Source: an uncultured Alphaproteobacteria bacterium (GTDB taxonomy: Bacteria; Pseudomonadota; Alphaproteobacteria; RF32; CAG-239). Taken from it: a DNA stretch of 34,215 nucleotides. This document shows positions 22,436 through 30,606 of the stretch, one piece after another. Position 1 is the first letter of the stretch. Every line of letters begins with the position of its first letter. Location of the stretch: the NCBI GenBank assembly GCA_944391445.1, contig CALXTL010000021.1, positions 1 to 34,215 on the forward strand, written 5' to 3'. The position numbers were made by a program, and so were the translations under genes. The notes under the pieces are model-generated. The model ran no database searches. It saw nothing but the letters and a program-made list of their open reading frames with translations, and was not told where the DNA came from.

Positions 22436-23740
22436 ATGACCGTACGGACGCTGCAAGGATTTATGGAACTTTTGCCTGAAGAACAAATTGTTATGGAACA
22501 CATGAAAGCGGTTATTGCCCATACTTACGAGCTCTTCGGCTTTGCTCCGCTGGATACCCCGGTGTTGGAGCTGGCTGAAGTCCTGCTGTCCAAATCCGGC
22601 GGCGATACCGAAAAACAAATTTATGAATTTAAAAAAGGCGATACCGATTTGGCCATGCGTTTTGATCTAACCGTGCCACTGGCCAAATATGTGGCTTTGC
22701 ATCACAATGAACTTACTTTTCCGTTCAAACGTTATCAAATCGGCAAGGTCTACCGCGGCGAACGCCCGCAAAAAGGACGGTTTCGCGAGTTTTATCAATG
22801 TGACATCGACATTATTGACCGCGATGAACTCAATATTGCTTATGATGCCGAAGTTCTGGCGGTAATTTATACAGTTTTTCAAAAACTGGCTTTGCCCGCT
22901 TTCAAAATTTATATTAACAACCGCAAGCTGTTGTCAGGATTTTTGGAATATCTTGAAATTGCCGACAAAACGGTGGACGTGCTGCGTTTGGTCGACAAAA
23001 TCAAAAAAATTCCCGAAGAGGCTTTTCTTGGTGAACTTGGTGATCTCGGCCTGCCGGAAGCAAAAAATAAAACACTGCTTAATTTTATAAAAATCAAAGG
23101 GTCAAACGACGAAATTATTGCAAAACTTGAAGATTTTAAAATTGACAACGAAGCTTTTTGCAACGGTCTCAATGAACTTAAAACGGTTGTGGGACAGGCT
23201 CAACTTCTCGGCATACCTGCAGAAAATGTGCAGATTGATCTGAGTATCACCCGCGGGCTGGATTATTATACCGGTACCGTTTATGAAACCTTTTTTGACG
23301 AACACCCCGAGTTCGGCAGCGTTTGCTCCGGCGGCCGTTATGACAACCTCTCCAGTGTGTTTATGGACAAGAAATTTCCCGGAGTCGGTATTTCTATCGG
23401 TCTGACCAGACTATATGATCAGCTGCATGGTAAAGGCCTGCTTGACATTAAAGGTCCAACCCCCAACAAAGCGCTGATCATTCTCCAAAACAGCGATTAT
23501 ACGGCTCAGGCCATGCAATTGCTCGGGAAATTGCGCCGCTTTGATATTGCTGCCGATGTTATGCTGCGCGAGAGCAAATTCAAAAAGAAAATGGAATATG
23601 CCAATAAGATTAAAGTGCCGTATCTGATTATCATCGGTGAAGATGAAGCTGCAAACGGCTATTACACTTTTAAGGACATGACCAGCGGCGTGCAACAAAA
23701 AGCATCGTTTGAGCAAATTTGTGCACTTTTGCGGCCTTAA
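22436..23740 (+). CDS. hisS: histidyl-tRNA synthetase
   Basis: A 434-residue class II synthetase that charges tRNA-His. Motif 2 region: FKRYQIGKVYRGERPQKGRFREFYQCDIDII. Histidine-binding motifs: RGLDYYTGTVYE and the preceding IDLSITRG. Motif 3: GVGISIGLTRLY, with SGGRYDNL before it. The C-terminal anticodon-binding domain (~340-434) has ALIILQNSDYTAQAMQLLGKLR and VPYLIIIGEDEAANG. Length fits bacterial HisS. It opens TLQGFMELLPEEQIVMEHM where the usual start is RGTxDxLPxE. It is a single-gene unit with its own promoter, ending 30 bp before a terminator shared with the minus-strand operon. Confidence 0.95.
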   Translation: MTVRTLQGFMELLPEEQIVMEHMKAVIAHTYELFGFAPLDTPVLELAEVLLSKSGGDTEKQIYEFKKGDTDLAMRFDLTVPLAKYVALHHNELTFPFKRYQIGKVYRGERPQKGRFREFYQCDIDIIDRDELNIAYDAEVLAVIYTVFQKLALPAFKIYINNRKLLSGFLEYLEIADKTVDVLRLVDKIKKIPEEAFLGELGDLGLPEAKNKTLLNFIKIKGSNDEIIAKLEDFKIDNEAFCNGLNELKTVVGQAQLLGIPAENVQIDLSITRGLDYYTGTVYETFFDEHPEFGSVCSGGRYDNLSSVFMDKKFPGVGISIGLTRLYDQLHGKGLLDIKGPTPNKALIILQNSDYTAQAMQLLGKLRRFDIAADVMLRESKFKKKMEYANKIKVPYLIIIGEDEAANGYYTFKDMTSGVQQKASFEQICALLRP

Positions 23741-23763
23741 TTCTGCTGTTATTGTTTGCGCAT

Positions 23764-23793
23764 AAAAAAACGGCGTTGTCTAATGCAACGCCG
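23764..23793. terminator. terminator shared by hisS and the convergent unknown operon
   Basis: Stem CGGCGTTG (23771-23778) / CAACGCCG (23786-23793) with a T run on the minus strand and only CTTCTT on the plus strand, so stronger for the minus operon. The minus-strand stop at 23780 lies in its loop. Confidence 0.8.
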
Positions 23794-24127
23794 CTTCTTC
23801 CCATGTTTTAAGCCCGATTTTGTTCCAGTCCAGCGGAATCTTGTCAACCCGCTGCATATGCGCCATATAGCAATCCTTGATATTATCCAGAATTGTTTCA
23901 ACGATAATTACATTGCATGCTTTGCGCAATTTGTCGCGCACCTGAGGATTGATATAATCCAGAATGATTTTTTCTTCCGGGGAGCGTAAAAAAACAGCAT
24001 GATCCAAACCGTCATAGATAATCTGCGGATTAGCAGGATGATTCGGTTTGGCTTTCAGATAAATATAAAGTTCCCCTTCGGAGCCTTCGGCAATCATAAA
24101 CTCTTTTTCGGTGTTATATTCAGCCAT
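23780..24127 (-). CDS. unrecognised 115-aa protein, second gene of a coupled pair
   Basis: A 115-residue soluble protein from the ATG at 24127, which has GGAGGG upstream and overlaps the previous stop by 8 nt. An open frame to 24415 is a shadow of the upstream gene. It has a beta-rich N-terminal half (MIAEGSEGELYIYLKAK) and a helical C-terminal half (LDYINPQVRDKLRKACNVIIVETILDNIKDCYMAHM), ending in the terminator stem. I know no homologue. Tight coupling suggests it acts with the 234-aa protein. Confidence 0.7.
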   Translation of the reverse strand: MAEYNTEKEFMIAEGSEGELYIYLKAKPNHPANPQIIYDGLDHAVFLRSPEEKIILDYINPQVRDKLRKACNVIIVETILDNIKDCYMAHMQRVDKIPLDWNKIGLKTWEEAALH

Positions 24128-24824
24128 TACGCCCTCCGCGAGCCATAACCAGATTTTTGTTATAAAAACTTCCGGTCGGATTGCCTTCATGATCCAGCCC
24201 GGCAATGATTTTGGAAACTTTGCCGGCCGGTCCGTAGACCTTAATGCCACGGGTTTGAATATATTTGCGGGCCGCGCTGTCCAAAACATCACGTCCAAAA
24301 CCTTCGGCACCACCCAAAAGCGCGGTTGTGCCGCAGGCCAGAAAGCCCAACACACACGGATCACGAATTTCTTCCGGGCGCAGATATTGTTCATAGTCCG
24401 GATCTGTCCCCACACTGGCCAGACATCCGATCATTGAAGCGGCAACAATAACATGTCTGGCTTTGATCTTACCCATTTTTGTTTCCAACACGTTGTGGCA
24501 ATGATCTGAAAAATATTTGACACGACGCACTGCGTTCGGTTCCAGGCTGCCGGACATATATTTGTCAACGCTTTCTGCGTGATACACGCTGAATTGAATC
24601 TTTTTTCGGTCGATATGAAAATCGGCCAGCAGATGGTCACCGCGATTGACGGACAAGTCGACCTCTCCTTTGGAGCGGCGGTTGATTTCCAGAACATCGC
24701 CGGTACGCGGTTCAAATCCGTTCAAGATAGGCAAGACCTTTTCTTGCTCCTGTTCGCCGCTGCTACAAGTCAGCTTGTAGCCGTTTTTATCTTTTTCCAC
24801 TTTCTGAATGACATAGTCCGTCAT
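24120..24824 (-). CDS. unrecognised 234-aa protein, first gene of a coupled pair
   Basis: About 234 residues from the ATG at 24824 (GAGGAG box; the frame to 24893 lies over the promoter). An N-terminal beta section runs DYVIQKVEKDKNGYKLTC to about FSVYHAE. A central helical section contains ARHVIVAASMIGCLASVGTDPDYEQYLRPEEIRDPCVLGFLACGTTALLGGAEGFGRDVL. A basic C-terminus includes SAARKYIQTRGIKVYGPAGKV. The middle has enough Gly, Ala and Leu for one or two membrane-leaning helices, but no signal peptide is seen. No catalytic motif is recognised. Its own promoter lies upstream. Confidence 0.7.
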   Translation of the reverse strand: MTDYVIQKVEKDKNGYKLTCSSGEQEQEKVLPILNGFEPRTGDVLEINRRSKGEVDLSVNRGDHLLADFHIDRKKIQFSVYHAESVDKYMSGSLEPNAVRRVKYFSDHCHNVLETKMGKIKARHVIVAASMIGCLASVGTDPDYEQYLRPEEIRDPCVLGFLACGTTALLGGAEGFGRDVLDSAARKYIQTRGIKVYGPAGKVSKIIAGLDHEGNPTGSFYNKNLVMARGGRNG

Positions 24825-24861
24825 TTTTGTTCTCCTCATCACAAAGGCTGTTATTGCTGTT

Positions 24862-24890
24862 ATTTTATTATTTTTGTCTAAAATTGTCAA
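24862..24890 (-). promoter_or_regulatory. promoter of the unknown two-gene operon
   Basis: TTGACA (24885-24890), a 17-bp spacer and TAAAAT (24862-24867) on the minus strand, start near 24855, 31 bp before the ATG at 24824. It has a consensus -35. Confidence 0.72.
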
Positions 24891-25008
24891 CAATAAAGCA
24901 CATACCTTCGTGAAAAGATAGTAAACAAAAATTATTTATGTTTATTTAACAAAGAAGCAAAATCAGCTCTCGGTACTTCATTTTCTTGATTTGGTCTTTA
25001 TTTTTAGC

Positions 25009-25060
25009 AAAAAAACGGCCGAGCAGACATTCCCTCGCAGGAAAATATCTGCCCGACCGG
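25009..25060 (-). terminator. terminator of the ffh-rplS operon
   Basis: A long stem on the minus strand (CGGTCGGGCAGA paired with TCTGCTCGGCCG, two mismatches) is followed by seven Ts, ~25 bp after the rplS stop. Confidence 0.85.
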
Positions 25061-25085
25061 ATTGATTCTTCTTAAAGAGAAAAGC

Positions 25086-25487
25086 TTATTTGCTTTCTTC
25101 CGTGCTTTCCTCACGCGCTTTGGCCGCTGCTGACAAATCGTCGGCAATACGAGCCGAACGACCGCGCAACGCACGCAGGAAGTACAGTTTGGCACGACGG
25201 ATCTTACCGACGCGAGCGACCTCAATCTTGGCCACATTCGGAGAATACAGCGGGAAAACGCGCTCAACGCCTTCGCCAAACGAAATTTTGCGAACGGTAA
25301 AGGACGAATTGAGACCGTCGTTCTTGCGGGCAATACAAACGCCTTCATAAACCTGAATACGTTCACGATCGCCTTCTTTTACTTTGGTGTGGACTTTCAA
25401 AGTATCACCCGGTTTAAAATCCGGAAGGTTTTTACCTTCAGTGAGCTTTGAAATCTGCTCTTTTTCAATATTTTCGATAATGTTCAT
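25086..25487 (-). CDS. rplS: 50S ribosomal protein L19
   Basis: A 133-residue L19, which sits at the 30S-50S interface. Family signatures: [54 protein letters not shown], and [28 protein letters not shown]. The last ~20 residues are an Ala/Glu/Lys-rich extension, frequent in alphaproteobacteria. It is the last gene of the ffh operon, 37 bp after trm[16 protein letters not shown] is the normal N-terminus. Confidence 0.97.
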   Translation of the reverse strand: MNIIENIEKEQISKLTEGKNLPDFKPGDTLKVHTKVKEGDRERIQVYEGVCIARKNDGLNSSFTVRKISFGEGVERVFPLYSPNVAKIEVARVGKIRRAKLYFLRALRGRSARIADDLSAAAKAREESTEESK

Positions 25488-25524
25488 CAGTTTTACCCTT
25501 TTTATATTTGGTTAGCTTGTACAC

Positions 25525-26214
25525 CTAATTCTTTTTAGAATCAAGATATTTTTTCCATAAGTCCGGCCGCCGGACCTTTGTTACTTCTTCGGATTGCGCC
25601 AAACGCCACTCCTCTATTTTGCGATGATGCCCGCTCAGCAAGACCTCCGGAATCGTCCGCCCTTCCCAAACCTGCGGCTTGGTGTATTGCGGATATTCCA
25701 ACAGACCTGTCTCAAAACTTTCGTTGCCTGCCGATTCTGCATTGCCCAAAACACCGGGCAATAACCGAATAATTGCATCCAACATGATACAGGCTGCCTG
25801 CTCGCCGCCGGTCAGGATATAATCACCAACGGAAATGTCTTCCGCGCCGCTGGCTTCCAAAACTCTCTCATCAATACCTTCAAAGCGGCTGCAAATGATT
25901 GTCAGTTCACTTTCCGCCGCCAGTTCTCTGACCAATTGCTGAGTCAGAGGCCGACCGCGCGGCGACATATTGATCAGGCGTCCGCCCGCATAGCTCTTTT
26001 TAAGCGCCGCTCCCAGGACATCGGGACGCATCACCATGCCGGCACCGCCGCCGGCAGGCGTGTCATCCACCGAACCGTGTTTGTCAAAAGCAAAGTCCCG
26101 GATATTTACTGTTTCCAGTGACCAGATATTTTCAGCCAGAGCTTTGCCGGTCAGGGAATACCCCAAAAAACCGGGAAACATCTCCGGAAAAATGGTCAGA
26201 ACTTTAACTTTCAA
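25525..26214 (-). CDS. trmD: tRNA (guanine-37 N1)-methyltransferase
   Basis: About 229 residues. A SPOUT-fold methyltransferase that makes m1G37 in tRNAs reading CNN/CGG codons and so prevents frameshifting. Signatures: [46 protein letters not shown] (substrate loop), [14 protein letters not shown] (knot, SAM binding) and [12 protein letters not shown]. The start is uncertain. TTG at 26214 has GGGAGGAG close upstream and gives the family N-terminus, overlapping rimM by 11 nt. An ATG at 26232 and a TTG at 26241 are open in frame but lack an SD. It lies between rimM and rplS, the usual order. Confidence 0.95.
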   Translation of the reverse strand: MKVKVLTIFPEMFPGFLGYSLTGKALAENIWSLETVNIRDFAFDKHGSVDDTPAGGGAGMVMRPDVLGAALKKSYAGGRLINMSPRGRPLTQQLVRELAAESELTIICSRFEGIDERVLEASGAEDISVGDYILTGGEQAACIMLDAIIRLLPGVLGNAESAGNESFETGLLEYPQYTKPQVWEGRTIPEVLLSGHHRKIEEWRLAQSEEVTKVRRPDLWKKYLDSKKN

Positions 26215-26737
26215 ACGCTCCTCCCTGGTCATCGGGCGCAAATTGCATCATCTCGACAATAATAAAACCGTTTTTAATATCAACGACGGGAACATATTGT
26301 CTGGTAAACGGCAGCATCTCCAGACTTCCGTCGATTGTTTTCAGCTCTATCAAATCGCCGGCGCCAAAATTATACAGCGCGTTGACTCTGCCTAAGGATT
26401 CTCCGTTTTTGTTTCGGGCTTCAAGCCCGATCAGATCCGCATGATAATATTCTTCTTCCGCCGGCTCAGGCAAGCGCGACCGCTCAATATACAGCCCCGT
26501 GCCAATCAGAGTTTCGGCCGTATTACGGTCATCCACCCCATTGATTTTTACCCGCAGAAGTTCTTTAGAATGTCCGGTAATTCTGAGGTCAAATTCGCGG
26601 TTTCCTTCTTTGTTGCTGACACGGCCGTATTTGCTCAGATTGCACTCGTCTTCGGTAAAACTCTTGACCTTGACTTCTCCTCTGATACCGTGCACGCCGA
26701 CAATGGCGCCTAAACAAATTTTTTCCTCAACAGACAT
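26204..26737 (-). CDS. rimM: ribosome maturation factor RimM
   Basis: A 177-residue 16S rRNA/30S maturation factor. The N-terminal RimM barrel shows [22 protein letters not shown]. The C-terminal PRC barrel shows [51 protein letters not shown]. Length and neighbours (rpsP before, trmD after) are standard. It lies 29 bp after rpsP. Confidence 0.96.
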   Translation of the reverse strand: MSVEEKICLGAIVGVHGIRGEVKVKSFTEDECNLSKYGRVSNKEGNREFDLRITGHSKELLRVKINGVDDRNTAETLIGTGLYIERSRLPEPAEEEYYHADLIGLEARNKNGESLGRVNALYNFGAGDLIELKTIDGSLEMLPFTRQYVPVVDIKNGFIIVEMMQFAPDDQGGAFES

Positions 26738-26766
26738 TGCTTAAATACCTTTTGGCCGGAAAAAGA

Positions 26767-27168
26767 CTATTCAGCACTTGCTTCTTCAGCCGGCGCGGCA
26801 TTTTCCGCAGCCTGAGCTTCAGCAGCAGCTTTGGCTTTTTCTTCTTTTTCTTTCAGTCTTTCCTGTGCTTTGGCTTTCGGCGCAGACTTCTGCGGCTGAT
26901 CACGCAGGGCAACTTTCTGCACCAAGCCAAGATTGGCCAGCATTTTCTGCAGTCTTTCCGTCGGCTGCGCACCTTGTGACAACCAATATTTGACACGCTC
27001 TTCGTTGATGGTAAATCTTTCGGCATGATCCTGCGGCAGCATCGGGTTATATGAACCCAATCTTTCAATAAAGCGGCCGTCGCGCGGTGCTCTCTGGTCG
27101 GCAGCGACTACTTTGTAAAACGGACGTTTTTTGGAACCGCCACGGGATAATCTGATACGTACTGACAT
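26767..27168 (-). CDS. rpsP: 30S ribosomal protein S16
   Basis: A 133-residue S16, needed for 30S assembly. The core is residues ~1-85: [40 protein letters not shown], then [24 protein letters not shown]. The remaining ~45 residues are an Ala/Lys/Glu tail ([21 protein letters not shown]) beyond the usual length, seen in other alphaproteobacteria. It lies 21 bp after ffh. Confidence 0.97.
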   Translation of the reverse strand: MSVRIRLSRGGSKKRPFYKVVAADQRAPRDGRFIERLGSYNPMLPQDHAERFTINEERVKYWLSQGAQPTERLQKMLANLGLVQKVALRDQPQKSAPKAKAQERLKEKEEKAKAAAEAQAAENAAPAEEASAE

Positions 27169-27189
27169 TTATTTTCCTTTCCTTTTTGT

Positions 27190-28566
27190 TTATCTTTTTC
27201 CGCCAAACATCATGCCTGTCGGAAAATTTTTCAACATGGCCGGCGACAGCATGTTTTTCATCCCGCCGGAACGACCAACCTTTTTCATCACTGTTGCCAT
27301 CTGCTCATATGCCTTGAGCAGTTTATTGACTTCGTGAACCTCCACTCCCGCGCCGGCAGCAATGCGCTTTTTGCGGGATGCCTTGATAATATCGGGCTCT
27401 TTCCTTTCGGCTTTGGTCATCGAAAGGATGATTGCCTCTTGTTTTTTGATCAGATTGTCGCCCAAACCGGACGCTTCAATCTGATTTTTGAATTTGGACA
27501 GCCCCGGGATCATTCCGATGATGCCTCCCAAAGAGCCCAACTTCTGAACTTGTTGTAATTGTTTTAACATGTCATTCAGGTCAAAACGACCTTTCAACAT
27601 CTGCTCGGCAAGTTTCTGCGCTTCATCCCGGTTGACATTTTCCATGGCGCGCTCTACCAGCGACACGACATCTCCCTGTCCGAGAATCCGTCCGGCCAGA
27701 CGGTCGGCGTGAAACTCTTCTATTTCTTCAAGCTTTTCGCCGGTTCCTAAAAATTTGATCGGGACACCGGAAACCATTTTCATCGACAAAGCCGCACCGG
27801 CACGCCCCGAACCATCAATCCTGGTCAGGATTAATCCGGTGACGCCAACCTGCTCGTTGAATGCTTTGGCCGTGGCACAGGCATCCTGCCCCATCATGGC
27901 ATCGGCCACTAACAAAACCTCTGCCGGGTTGACCATTTTTTTGATATCGGACACTTCCCGCATCAGTTCTTCATCAATATGCTGGCGGCCGGCCGAATCG
28001 AAGATAACAACGTCAAAACCGCCTTTTTTGGCATATTCCATGGCTCGGCCGGCAATGGCTTTCGGCTTTTCTCCGGCAACAACCGGCAATGCCTGCCCTT
28101 TGATCTGTTCGGCAAGCTGGCGCAATTGTTCCTGTGCGGCCGGACGATAGATGTCCAACGAAACCAACAGCACTTTCTTCTTCTGCCGTTCGCTCAGCCG
28201 TTTGGCTATTTTGGCTGAGGTTGTTGTTTTGCCAGACCCCTGCAGCCCGACCATCAGTATTCCTACAGGCGGCACCGCGCGCAAGTTCAGCTCGGCCGGC
28301 TCTGCCCCCAACAGCTTGACGAGCTCGTCATGAACAATCTTGATGACCATCTGGCCCGGCTGAATTGAGCGGACAACTTTTTCTCCCAGCGCCTGCTCTT
28401 TAACATGTGCGATAAATTCTTTGACAACCGGCAACGCCACATCGGCCTCCAGCAGCGCGATGCGAATTTCCCGCATGGTGTTGCTGATGTCATCCTCAGT
28501 CAGCACGCCTCGTGAAGTGATTTTATTAAACACCGCGGTTAATTTGTCAGTCAGACTGTCAAACAA
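27190..28566 (-). CDS. ffh: signal recognition particle protein Ffh
   Basis: A 458-residue SRP54 GTPase that delivers inner-membrane proteins with 4.5S RNA and FtsY. N domain ~1-95 with ALLEADVALPVV. G domain with P-loop GLQGSGKT (107-114), DIYRPAAQEQL, FDSAGRQHIDEELM and TRIDGSGRAGAAL. The M domain from ~320 is Met-rich (PGLSKFKNQIEASG, SMTKAERKEPDIIKASRKKRIAAGAG) and ends MLSPAMLKNFPTGMMFGGKR. It is the first gene of the operon, with a leader of about 105 nt holding two hairpins. Confidence 0.97.
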   Translation of the reverse strand: MFDSLTDKLTAVFNKITSRGVLTEDDISNTMREIRIALLEADVALPVVKEFIAHVKEQALGEKVVRSIQPGQMVIKIVHDELVKLLGAEPAELNLRAVPPVGILMVGLQGSGKTTTSAKIAKRLSERQKKKVLLVSLDIYRPAAQEQLRQLAEQIKGQALPVVAGEKPKAIAGRAMEYAKKGGFDVVIFDSAGRQHIDEELMREVSDIKKMVNPAEVLLVADAMMGQDACATAKAFNEQVGVTGLILTRIDGSGRAGAALSMKMVSGVPIKFLGTGEKLEEIEEFHADRLAGRILGQGDVVSLVERAMENVNRDEAQKLAEQMLKGRFDLNDMLKQLQQVQKLGSLGGIIGMIPGLSKFKNQIEASGLGDNLIKKQEAIILSMTKAERKEPDIIKASRKKRIAAGAGVEVHEVNKLLKAYEQMATVMKKVGRSGGMKNMLSPAMLKNFPTGMMFGGKR

Positions 28567-28596
28567 GCATTTATCCTTTTATTTAAACCTCTAACG

Positions 28597-28641
28597 CGCC
28601 AGTGTGCGAACCCTCGCTGACTGGCGTCACTCCTTGGAGTG
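28597..28641 (-). promoter_or_regulatory. two hairpins in the ffh leader RNA
   Basis: CGCCAGT (28597-28603) pairs with ACTGGCG (28620-28626), with an inner GCGA/TCGC stem. The adjacent CACTCC (28628-28633) pairs with GGAGTG (28636-28641). Both lie in the predicted 5' leader, and neither is followed by a T run on the minus strand. The structure is not a 4.5S RNA, which would need its conserved GGAAGCAGCCA loop. It may be a cis-regulatory or stabilising leader. Confidence 0.5.
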
Positions 28642-28678
28642 TATGGCATTTTTCAGTTTTATTTGAAAAATTCAGCTT

Positions 28679-28707
28679 CTTATATAAAGATTTTCAGTGT
28701 TTGTCAA
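28679..28707 (-). promoter_or_regulatory. promoter of the ffh operon
   Basis: TTGACA (28702-28707), a 17-bp spacer and TATAAG (28679-28684), start near 28672, giving a leader of ~105 nt before the ATG at 28566. Confidence 0.75.
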
Positions 28708-28751
28708 CCAAAATTTATCTGGCTTCCGCCCTAAAAAAAATAATAACGGCC

Positions 28752-28793
28752 CTTATTTATATAAGTAAATCAACTTAGATAAGGATAAATAAG
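28752..28793 (+). promoter_or_regulatory. nested inverted repeats around the SD of the flavoprotein gene
   Basis: Outer arms CTTATTTAT (28752-28760) and ATAAATAAG (28785-28793) form a perfect 9-bp inverted repeat whose loop holds the AAGG ribosome site. Inside, TATATAAGT (28758-28766) and ACTTAGATA (28773-28781) form an 8/9 palindrome with a 6-bp spacer. This could be a protein operator or an RNA stem controlling translation of the gene at 28796. Confidence 0.55.
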
Positions 28794-28795
28794 CA

Positions 28796-30400
28796 ATGAA
28801 AGTTGTTGTCATCGGAGGCGGAGCAACCGGCATTTCAACCGCGACTCATTTACGGCGGCGAAACGAAGAAACCGAGATTGTCATTCTTGAAAAAAAACAA
28901 GAATTAGGTGTTTCCTTCTGTGCTTTGCCTTATCTGCTCGGCGGGTTGATTCCTCACAGTGAGGATATCTGCGGTGCCAGTGTCAGCCAAATGCAGCAAA
29001 TTTTTAATGTTGACGTGAAGCTTGGACACGAAGTTATTGATATTGACCGCAAAAATAAAATTCTGACCCTCAACGAACAAGCGCCTGTCAGCTATGACAA
29101 ACTGGTCTTGGCCACCGGCGCTGTCCAACTCCGCCCTGATATTGACGGGGTGCTCGGCGATAATATCTTTACTTTACGAGATATTGCCGGCGTTGAGAAA
29201 ATCCGGGCGTATTTTTCCGATACCGGTGTTCGCAATGTCCTGATCCTTGGCGGCGGAGAAATGGCTTTGGCTACAGCCGAAGCCTTTATGCATCTTGGCG
29301 CGCACATCAGCCTGGTCGAGGAAGCTCCCCAGATTTTGCCCGATTTTGATACCGGCATGACTAAGCGTTTGGAAAATCAACTGCGAAAATTTGGCGTAAA
29401 ACTTTATCTTGGGCGCAAAGTTGCCGGTTTTTACGATACTTATGCCAAATTGGACAACGAAACTTTGGTAAAATATGATCTTGCCGTTATTGCCACCGGC
29501 GCGAGACCTGATGTCAAATTACCGATTATGGCCGATATTTCTCTCGGGCTGAGCGGCGGCATCCTGGTTAACGAACATATGCAGACCAATGATCCCGACA
29601 TCTTTGCCGCAGGGGCCAATGTTGAATGCAACGATGCCGTAACCGGCAAAGCCGAACGCCGGACAAGCGCACCGCTCGCCGTACGACAAGCTAATGTTAT
29701 TGCCGATTTTCTGTGCGGCAGACCAGCCGCCATCAAAGCGGAAATTTCTTGCGGAATTGCCCGTATTTTCGGCTATACGGCCGCTTTTGCCGGCAACGGC
29801 GAAAAGCAATTACAACAGGCTGGTATTCCTTTCAAATATCTTTATCTGTTGCAAAACAGTAATGATATTTACATGCCGGGATCCGAACAAATGCTATTTA
29901 AGCTGCTGTTTGCCGCAGACGGAAAAATTCTCGGCATTCAAGGGCTTGGAACAAACGGTATTCAAGCCCGCGTCAATGCTGTTGCCGCTTTAATGCAGAA
30001 AGGCGGACGCGTTGATGATCTCTGCCGGTTTCCGGTACCTTATGCACCGCCTTATGCCTGCCCCAAAGACGCCCTGAACAATCTTGGGAGTCTGGCTGCG
30101 GCTGTTTTGCGCGGCGAGTTGCAATATTATGACGCCGAAGCCCCAGATGCCGACAAAGATATTTTCCTGACAGATGTCCGCCGGCCGGAGCATTTTGACG
30201 TTCGCCACCTGCCCGGCGCCGTCAATATCCCGCTGACTACCATGCGCAAACAGCTTTCTGTCTTTCCGCGGGATAAAAAAATTGTTTTATACTGCAATGA
30301 CGGCTACGGCGCTTATTTAGCCTATTGCATTTTACGCGGACACAACTATGACAACGTTTATCTGCTCAATACCCCGTCTGACCTCAGTATGGATCTTTGA
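28796..30400 (+). CDS. CoA-disulfide reductase-like flavoprotein with C-terminal rhodanese domain
   Basis: A 534-residue FAD/NAD(P)H disulfide oxidoreductase. The FAD site is VVVIGGGATGIS, the NAD site VLILGGGEMALATAEAF, and the second FAD contact IFAAGANVEC. Cys42 in SFCALPYLLGG sits where CoA-disulfide reductases and NADH oxidases carry the redox Cys (usual SFxNCGLPYxxGG), but two residues are missing there. The rhodanese domain (~445-534) has DVRRPEHFDVRHLPGAVNIPL and VLYCNDGYGAYLA with its own Cys; the usual loop Arg is Gly. CoADR-rhodanese fusions are linked to CoA persulfide or sulfane-sulfur reduction. An AAGG box and a palindrome precede the ATG. The substrate is inferred. Confidence 0.88.
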   Translation: MKVVVIGGGATGISTATHLRRRNEETEIVILEKKQELGVSFCALPYLLGGLIPHSEDICGASVSQMQQIFNVDVKLGHEVIDIDRKNKILTLNEQAPVSYDKLVLATGAVQLRPDIDGVLGDNIFTLRDIAGVEKIRAYFSDTGVRNVLILGGGEMALATAEAFMHLGAHISLVEEAPQILPDFDTGMTKRLENQLRKFGVKLYLGRKVAGFYDTYAKLDNETLVKYDLAVIATGARPDVKLPIMADISLGLSGGILVNEHMQTNDPDIFAAGANVECNDAVTGKAERRTSAPLAVRQANVIADFLCGRPAAIKAEISCGIARIFGYTAAFAGNGEKQLQQAGIPFKYLYLLQNSNDIYMPGSEQMLFKLLFAADGKILGIQGLGTNGIQARVNAVAALMQKGGRVDDLCRFPVPYAPPYACPKDALNNLGSLAAAVLRGELQYYDAEAPDADKDIFLTDVRRPEHFDVRHLPGAVNIPLTTMRKQLSVFPRDKKIVLYCNDGYGAYLAYCILRGHNYDNVYLLNTPSDLSMDL

Positions 30401-30454
30401 CAGCGATTTGCAGCCGATTTGCTTATATTTACCATGATGAAATAAAAAAACTTC

Positions 30455-30483
30455 TTGCATCTTGTGTTTTTTTAAGCTATTAA
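30455..30483 (+). promoter_or_regulatory. promoter of tRNA-Glu
   Basis: TTGCAT (30455-30460), a 17-bp spacer and TATTAA (30478-30483), start near 30491, just before the tRNA. The -35 equals that of tRNA-Asp at 121-126. Confidence 0.65.
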
Positions 30484-30497
30484 GAGGGTGTTTTTAT

Positions 30498-30573
30498 GGT
30501 CCCATCGTCTAGCGGCCTAGGACACCGCCCTCTCACGGCGGTAACGCGAGTTCGAGTCTCGCTGGGATCACCA
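30498..30573 (+). tRNA. tRNA-Glu (CTC)
   Basis: A 76-nt cloverleaf: acceptor GGTCCCA paired with TGGGATC (one G-U), D-arm GTCTAGCGGCCTAGGAC, anticodon stem CCGCC/GGCGG with loop CTCTCAC (anticodon CTC), T-arm GCGAGTTCGAGTCTCGC, and encoded CCA at 30571-30573. Confidence 0.97.
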
Positions 30574-30580
30574 ATTCAAG

Positions 30581-30606
30581 CGGCAGGTATAAAAACTGCC
30601 GTTTTT
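30581..30606 (+). terminator. terminator of tRNA-Glu
   Basis: Stem CGGCAG (30581-30586) / CTGCCG (30596-30601) with a 9-nt A-rich loop and five Ts, 7 bp after the tRNA 3' end. Confidence 0.8.

Noticed and set aside
24128..24415. Longer start for the 115-aa protein
   Set aside because: It lies wholly inside the 234-aa gene in another frame; the ATG at 24127 has an SD and an 8-nt overlap typical of coupling.
28597..28641. 4.5S (SRP) RNA next to ffh
   Set aside because: The hairpins lack the conserved SRP RNA apical loop and internal loops, and lie in the ffh leader on the coding strand.
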